A stretch of DNA of 15,134 nucleotides from DATLFQ01 sp035540915 (lineage in GTDB: Bacteria; Actinomycetota; Acidimicrobiia; Acidimicrobiales; GCA-2861595), in assembly GCA_035540915.1 (NCBI GenBank), contig DATLFQ010000224.1, positions 1-15,134 of the forward strand. Direction: 5' to 3'. Positions 12,920 through 15,134 of the stretch are shown piece after piece. The position numbers and the translations under genes were made by a program. Numbering within the stretch: position 1 is the stretch's first letter; each line of letters begins with the position of its first letter. The notes under the pieces were generated by a model, which saw only the letters and a program-made list of their open reading frames with translations, had not been told where the DNA came from and ran no database searches.

Positions 12920-13912
12920 ATGGAGCGCCCGCCCGTCCATGTCGCGCTGACCGGGGCGGCCGGGCGCATCGGCTACGCCCTGGCCTTCCGCATCGCCGCC
13001 GGCGAGCTGCTCGGGGCCGATCAGCCCGTGGTCCTGCGCTTGCTGGACGTCGAGCCGGCCGTCGCCGCCCTTGAGGGCACGGCCATGGAGCTGGCCGACG
13101 GTGCCTACCCGTTGCTGGCCGGCCTGGTCACCACGGCCGACGCCGCCGTCGCGTTCGAGGCTGTGTCGTGGGCGCTGCTCGTCGGCTCCCTACCTCGCGC
13201 CCCGGGCATGGAACGGCGGGACCTGCTCGACGCCAACGGCGCCATCTTCGGCCCGCAGGGCCGTGTGCTCGGCGAGCGGGCCGCCTCCGATGTCCGGGTC
13301 CTGGTGGTCGGCAACCCCTGCAACACCAACTGCCTGATCGCCCGCAGCCACGCGCCCGACATCCCCGACGACCGCTGGTTCGCCATGACCCGCCTCGACC
13401 AGAATCGGGCCCGGGCCCGGCTGGCCGAGCGGGCCGGCGTCCCGGTGGCGCACGTGGCCAACGTCGCGGTGTGGGGCAACCACTCGGCCACGCAGTACCC
13501 CGACGCCTTCAACGCCACGATCGGCGGCCGTCCGGCGCCGGACGTCGTCGCGGACGACGAGTGGCTCCGGGGTGCGTTCGTGGCCGCTGTGCAGCAGCGG
13601 GGGGCCGAGGTCCTCGCCGCCCGGGGCGCCTCGTCGGCCGGGTCGGCCGCCCAGGCGGTGATCGACTCGGTGCGCAGCGTCATCGAGCCGACCGCGCCGG
13701 GCGACAACGCCGCCCTGGCCGTGATCAGCCCGGGCGACTACGGCGTGCCCGCGGGCCTGGTGTGCGGCTTTCCGGTCCGCAGTGACGGCAACGGGTGGGC
13801 GGTGGCGGACGGCTTCACCCTGGACGAGCCGGCGCGGGCCCGGGTGGACGCCACGGTGGCCGAGCTGGCGGAGGAGCGGGAGGCGGTGACCGACCTCCTC
13901 GGTCCCCGCTGA
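12920..13912 (+). CDS. mdh: malate dehydrogenase (type 2, cytosolic-like)
   Basis: NAD-dependent oxidation of malate to oxaloacetate in the TCA cycle. The 330 residues match the Thermus/actinobacterial MDH class. Seen: the nucleotide loop VALTGAAGRIGYALAFRIAAG (8-28), ALEGTAMELADGAYPLL, the substrate-binding loop LPRAPGMERRDLL with R93 and R99, GNPCNTNCLIA (131-141), the relay Asp160 in MTRLDQNRAR, and catalytic H188 in VWGNHSATQYPD. Most relatives have TRLDHNRA; here the residue after the relay Asp is Gln. The nucleotide-specificity segment is LLDVEP rather than the common LLEIP. ATG 12920 is placed by the canonical N-terminus. It is convergent with the next minus-strand gene, with 3 bases between stops. 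Confidence 0.95.
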   Translation: MERPPVHVALTGAAGRIGYALAFRIAAGELLGADQPVVLRLLDVEPAVAALEGTAMELADGAYPLLAGLVTTADAAVAFEAVSWALLVGSLPRAPGMERRDLLDANGAIFGPQGRVLGERAASDVRVLVVGNPCNTNCLIARSHAPDIPDDRWFAMTRLDQNRARARLAERAGVPVAHVANVAVWGNHSATQYPDAFNATIGGRPAPDVVADDEWLRGAFVAAVQQRGAEVLAARGASSAGSAAQAVIDSVRSVIEPTAPGDNAALAVISPGDYGVPAGLVCGFPVRSDGNGWAVADGFTLDEPARARVDATVAELAEEREAVTDLLGPR

Positions 13913-13915
13913 CCG

Positions 13916-14137
13916 CTACGGCGTGCGGACCGGTTCGCAGACCGGGACGCCCAGCCGGCGCAGATAGGCCACCTTGCGCTCGATGGCGTCCTGCCAGGCG
14001 GACAGGTCCAGGTCGAACTGGGCCCGGTCGCCCTCCTCGTAGGCGTGCTCGAGGTCGTCGAACGCGGCGTCCTCGGCGTCGAGAAGCTCGCGGTACCGCC
14101 GGAGGAAGTGGTCGTCGATCACCTCGGCCAGGGTCAT
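13916..14137 (-). CDS. small acidic hypothetical protein
   Basis: A 73-residue protein from the ATG at 14137 (a TTG at 14143 would add two residues). A GGCAGG lies about 7 bases before the ATG. It is predicted mostly helical and acidic: MTLAEVIDDHFLRRYRELLD, then AEDAAFDDLEHAYEEGD, then a helix DLSAWQDAIERKVAYLRRLG, ending in a short PVCEPVRTP tail with one Cys. There is no signal peptide or membrane segment. I do not recognise the family. The clean frame, ribosome site and tight fit between the mdh stop and the upstream gene argue that it is real. It lies 55 bases downstream of the DUF2510 gene on the same strand and may be cotranscribed with it. Confidence 0.65.
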   Translation of the reverse strand: MTLAEVIDDHFLRRYRELLDAEDAAFDDLEHAYEEGDRAQFDLDLSAWQDAIERKVAYLRRLGVPVCEPVRTP

Positions 14138-14192
14138 GGGCAACCTGCCTTTCGCGTCTCGTACGACGGTGTGATCGGAGCGTACCGCGTGC

Positions 14193-14879
14193 CTACGGGG
14201 TGCACGACGCCATGGCGTTGGCCCGGGCGAACAGGAAGATCCGCTGGCCCACCCGGCCGGTCTCGGCCCCCACCTCGGCCCCGGTGCTGGCGTCGCCCCT
14301 GCGCAGGGTGGCGGCGTAGTCGCGACCGAGGGCGATGTAGGTCCGCCAGTCCGCGAGCCACCCGTCGACGTCGGTCTGGTCGTCGGGCAGCACCACCAGG
14401 GCGTCCAGCCGGGCCACCAGGCCGTCGAGGCCGTCGGCCGCCCGCTCGACGCGCGGAGCGAGCTGGAGGGGGGTGCGACCGCCCTCGGGACCGGGCTCGG
14501 GCCGGTCGGCCCGGATGCCCGGCAGCAGCTCTTCGCAGACGGCGTCGGCCCGCTGAACGAACTGCTCGTCGAACACCGTCCGGGGTGGCAGGTCCGGCCC
14601 GCCGCCGAGGGTGGCGCCGGCGACCGCCACCACCAGGGCCAGTGCCGCGGCGGCGCCGGCGAACAGCAGCCACCGCCGGCGGCCCTTCGGCGCGACCGGC
14701 GGCCCTGCGGTCGCCGGCGCCGGCGTGGCCCAGCCCGGGCGGGGCCGGCGCTCGGCGCCCCAGCCCGTGCCGTCCCAGTGCCGCACCGACGCCGGGTCCT
14801 CCGGGTCGGGGTACCACCCAGCGGCCGTGGGCTGGGCCGCCCGGCTCGCTGCCGGGCCCCGGCTCGCCCCCCGTCGCAT
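14193..14879 (-). CDS. DUF2510 domain membrane protein
   Basis: A 228-residue protein. Residues about 19-43 (AAGWYPDPEDPASVRHWDGT, then GW) form a clear DUF2510 motif, a short cytoplasmic Trp-rich unit common in actinobacterial membrane proteins and of unknown role. After a Pro/Ala linker and basic GRRRW comes one transmembrane helix (about 70-92). Then an extracytoplasmic domain (about 100-228) that looks largely helical, with C115 and C226 that could pair. That outer domain has no family I recognise. The ATG at 14879 is chosen because the DUF2510 motif lies near the N-terminus and TAACCT precedes it by 8 bases on the minus strand. The frame is open further upstream, but that part belongs to other sequence. 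Confidence 0.8.
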   Translation of the reverse strand: MRRGASRGPAASRAAQPTAAGWYPDPEDPASVRHWDGTGWGAERRPRPGWATPAPATAGPPVAPKGRRRWLLFAGAAAALALVVAVAGATLGGGPDLPPRTVFDEQFVQRADAVCEELLPGIRADRPEPGPEGGRTPLQLAPRVERAADGLDGLVARLDALVVLPDDQTDVDGWLADWRTYIALGRDYAATLRRGDASTGAEVGAETGRVGQRIFLFARANAMASCTP

Positions 14880-14880
14880 G

Positions 14881-15084
14881 AGCGCCGAGGTTACCGGCGG
14901 CGGCCGGCGCCCGGTCCTGACCGCCGGCGGGCGAGGAATTCCGGGCCGGATCCGGGCGGTCCGGACGCCGGGGCGGCCACAGCTTCCACACCGCGAGTGC
15001 GACGACAGCACCGAGTGCCCCGCCGGCGACGACGTCGCTCGCATAGTGCGCCCGCTTCCGCACGAGCGACCAGTGGACGGCCAT
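14881..15084 (-). CDS. C-terminal fragment of a PAP2-type phosphatase-like membrane protein, partial
   Basis: The minus-strand frame gives VRKRAHYASDVVAGGALGA followed by a hydrophobic helix (VVALAVWKLW) and a basic PPRRP end. This resembles the last motif (H-x3-D) and last transmembrane helix of PAP2 superfamily phosphatases. The conserved Arg six residues before the His is Leu here, so the assignment is moderate. The N-terminal three quarters are missing: upstream sequence is only the folded-back copy of the same bases, which has an in-frame stop, so the ATG at 15084 is unlikely to be the true start. The 3' end is unclear because this frame stays open through the whole DUF2510 gene to 14134. 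The interval given is the part I can support. Confidence 0.5.
14888..14893 (-). promoter_or_regulatory. putative -10 hexamer TAACCT for the DUF2510 gene
   Basis: Read on the minus strand, TAACCT fits TANNNT and ends 8 bases before the ATG at 14879. No Shine-Dalgarno is present. Confidence 0.4.
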
Positions 15085-15134
15085 CGTGCGGAAGCGGGCG
15101 CACTATGCGAGCGACGTCGTCGCCGGCGGGGCAC
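15015..15134. repeat. perfect 50-base inverted repeat with 20-base loop at window end
   Basis: Bases 15015-15064 and 15085-15134 are exact reverse complements, separated by 20 bases (15065-15084). The right arm stops exactly at the last base. The left arm encodes the PAP2-like HYASD motif on the minus strand; the right arm encodes the same peptide on the plus strand. It is most simply a fold-back (chimeric) end. Confidence 0.97.

Noticed and set aside
14161..14185. Inverted repeat GTACG...CGTAC between the DUF2510 and small-protein genes
   Set aside because: Arms are only 5 bases with a 15-base loop, so it is expected by chance; not called as a terminator or operator.
1..15134. CRISPR array, tRNA, rRNA, prophage or insertion sequence
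   Set aside because: No spaced direct repeats, tRNA-like cloverleaf, rRNA signature, integrase or transposase was seen. The only strong repeats are the amidase-linker 9-mers and the terminal palindrome.

Overview
This is a compact, very GC-rich stretch (roughly 70-75 % by eye) with strong G/C third-position bias and many GTG starts. Gene content, GTG/TTG starts, 4-base stop/start overlaps and TANNNT hexamers placed a few bases before start codons all suggest an actinobacterium. I would guess an Acidimicrobiia-like lineage, but that is an inference without a phylogeny. Almost everything is chromosomal housekeeping. I see no prophage, insertion sequence, CRISPR array, rRNA or tRNA. There is no gene-free gap above about 80 bases.

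Left part (1-3612): a 5'-truncated PadR-type regulator meets a small membrane-anchored protein tail to tail, their stop codons sharing the palindrome CTAG. Divergent from the latter is a three-gene operon of sucC, sucD (succinyl-CoA ligase) and a DUF3558-like lipoprotein, joined by 4-base overlaps.

Centre (3651-9803): an exported N-acetylmuramoyl-L-alanine amidase is followed by a tight one-carbon/purine operon, purN-purH-folD-metF, in which every junction is a 4-base overlap. The operon makes and spends the same folate pool: FolD makes 10-formyl-THF, PurN and PurH use it, and MetF diverts methylene-THF to methyl-THF. Then comes icd (NADP-type isocitrate dehydrogenase).

Right part (9818-15134): a small divergent pair, an Asp-nucleophile alpha/beta hydrolase and an HxlR-family regulator with a single N-terminal Cys, shares a 43-base promoter region. 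That region carries a TCTACT-N6-AGTAGA inverted repeat over both putative -10 boxes. After a hairpin come an M23 peptidase with a possible non-canonical start and a type-2 malate dehydrogenase. On the minus strand are a DUF2510 membrane protein and a small acidic protein. The window ends in a truncated PAP2-phosphatase-like fragment whose outer end folds back in a perfect 50-base inverted repeat, probably an assembly or amplification artefact.

Three TCA-cycle steps (SucCD, Icd, Mdh) sit within 13 kb. The most interesting signals are the recurrent TAGNNT-start spacing (probable leaderless transcription, twice with the upstream stop codon inside the hexamer), the HxlR/hydrolase operator, the Rieske-like protein lacking cluster ligands, and the contig-end palindrome. 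I found no convincing new defence or mobile system.
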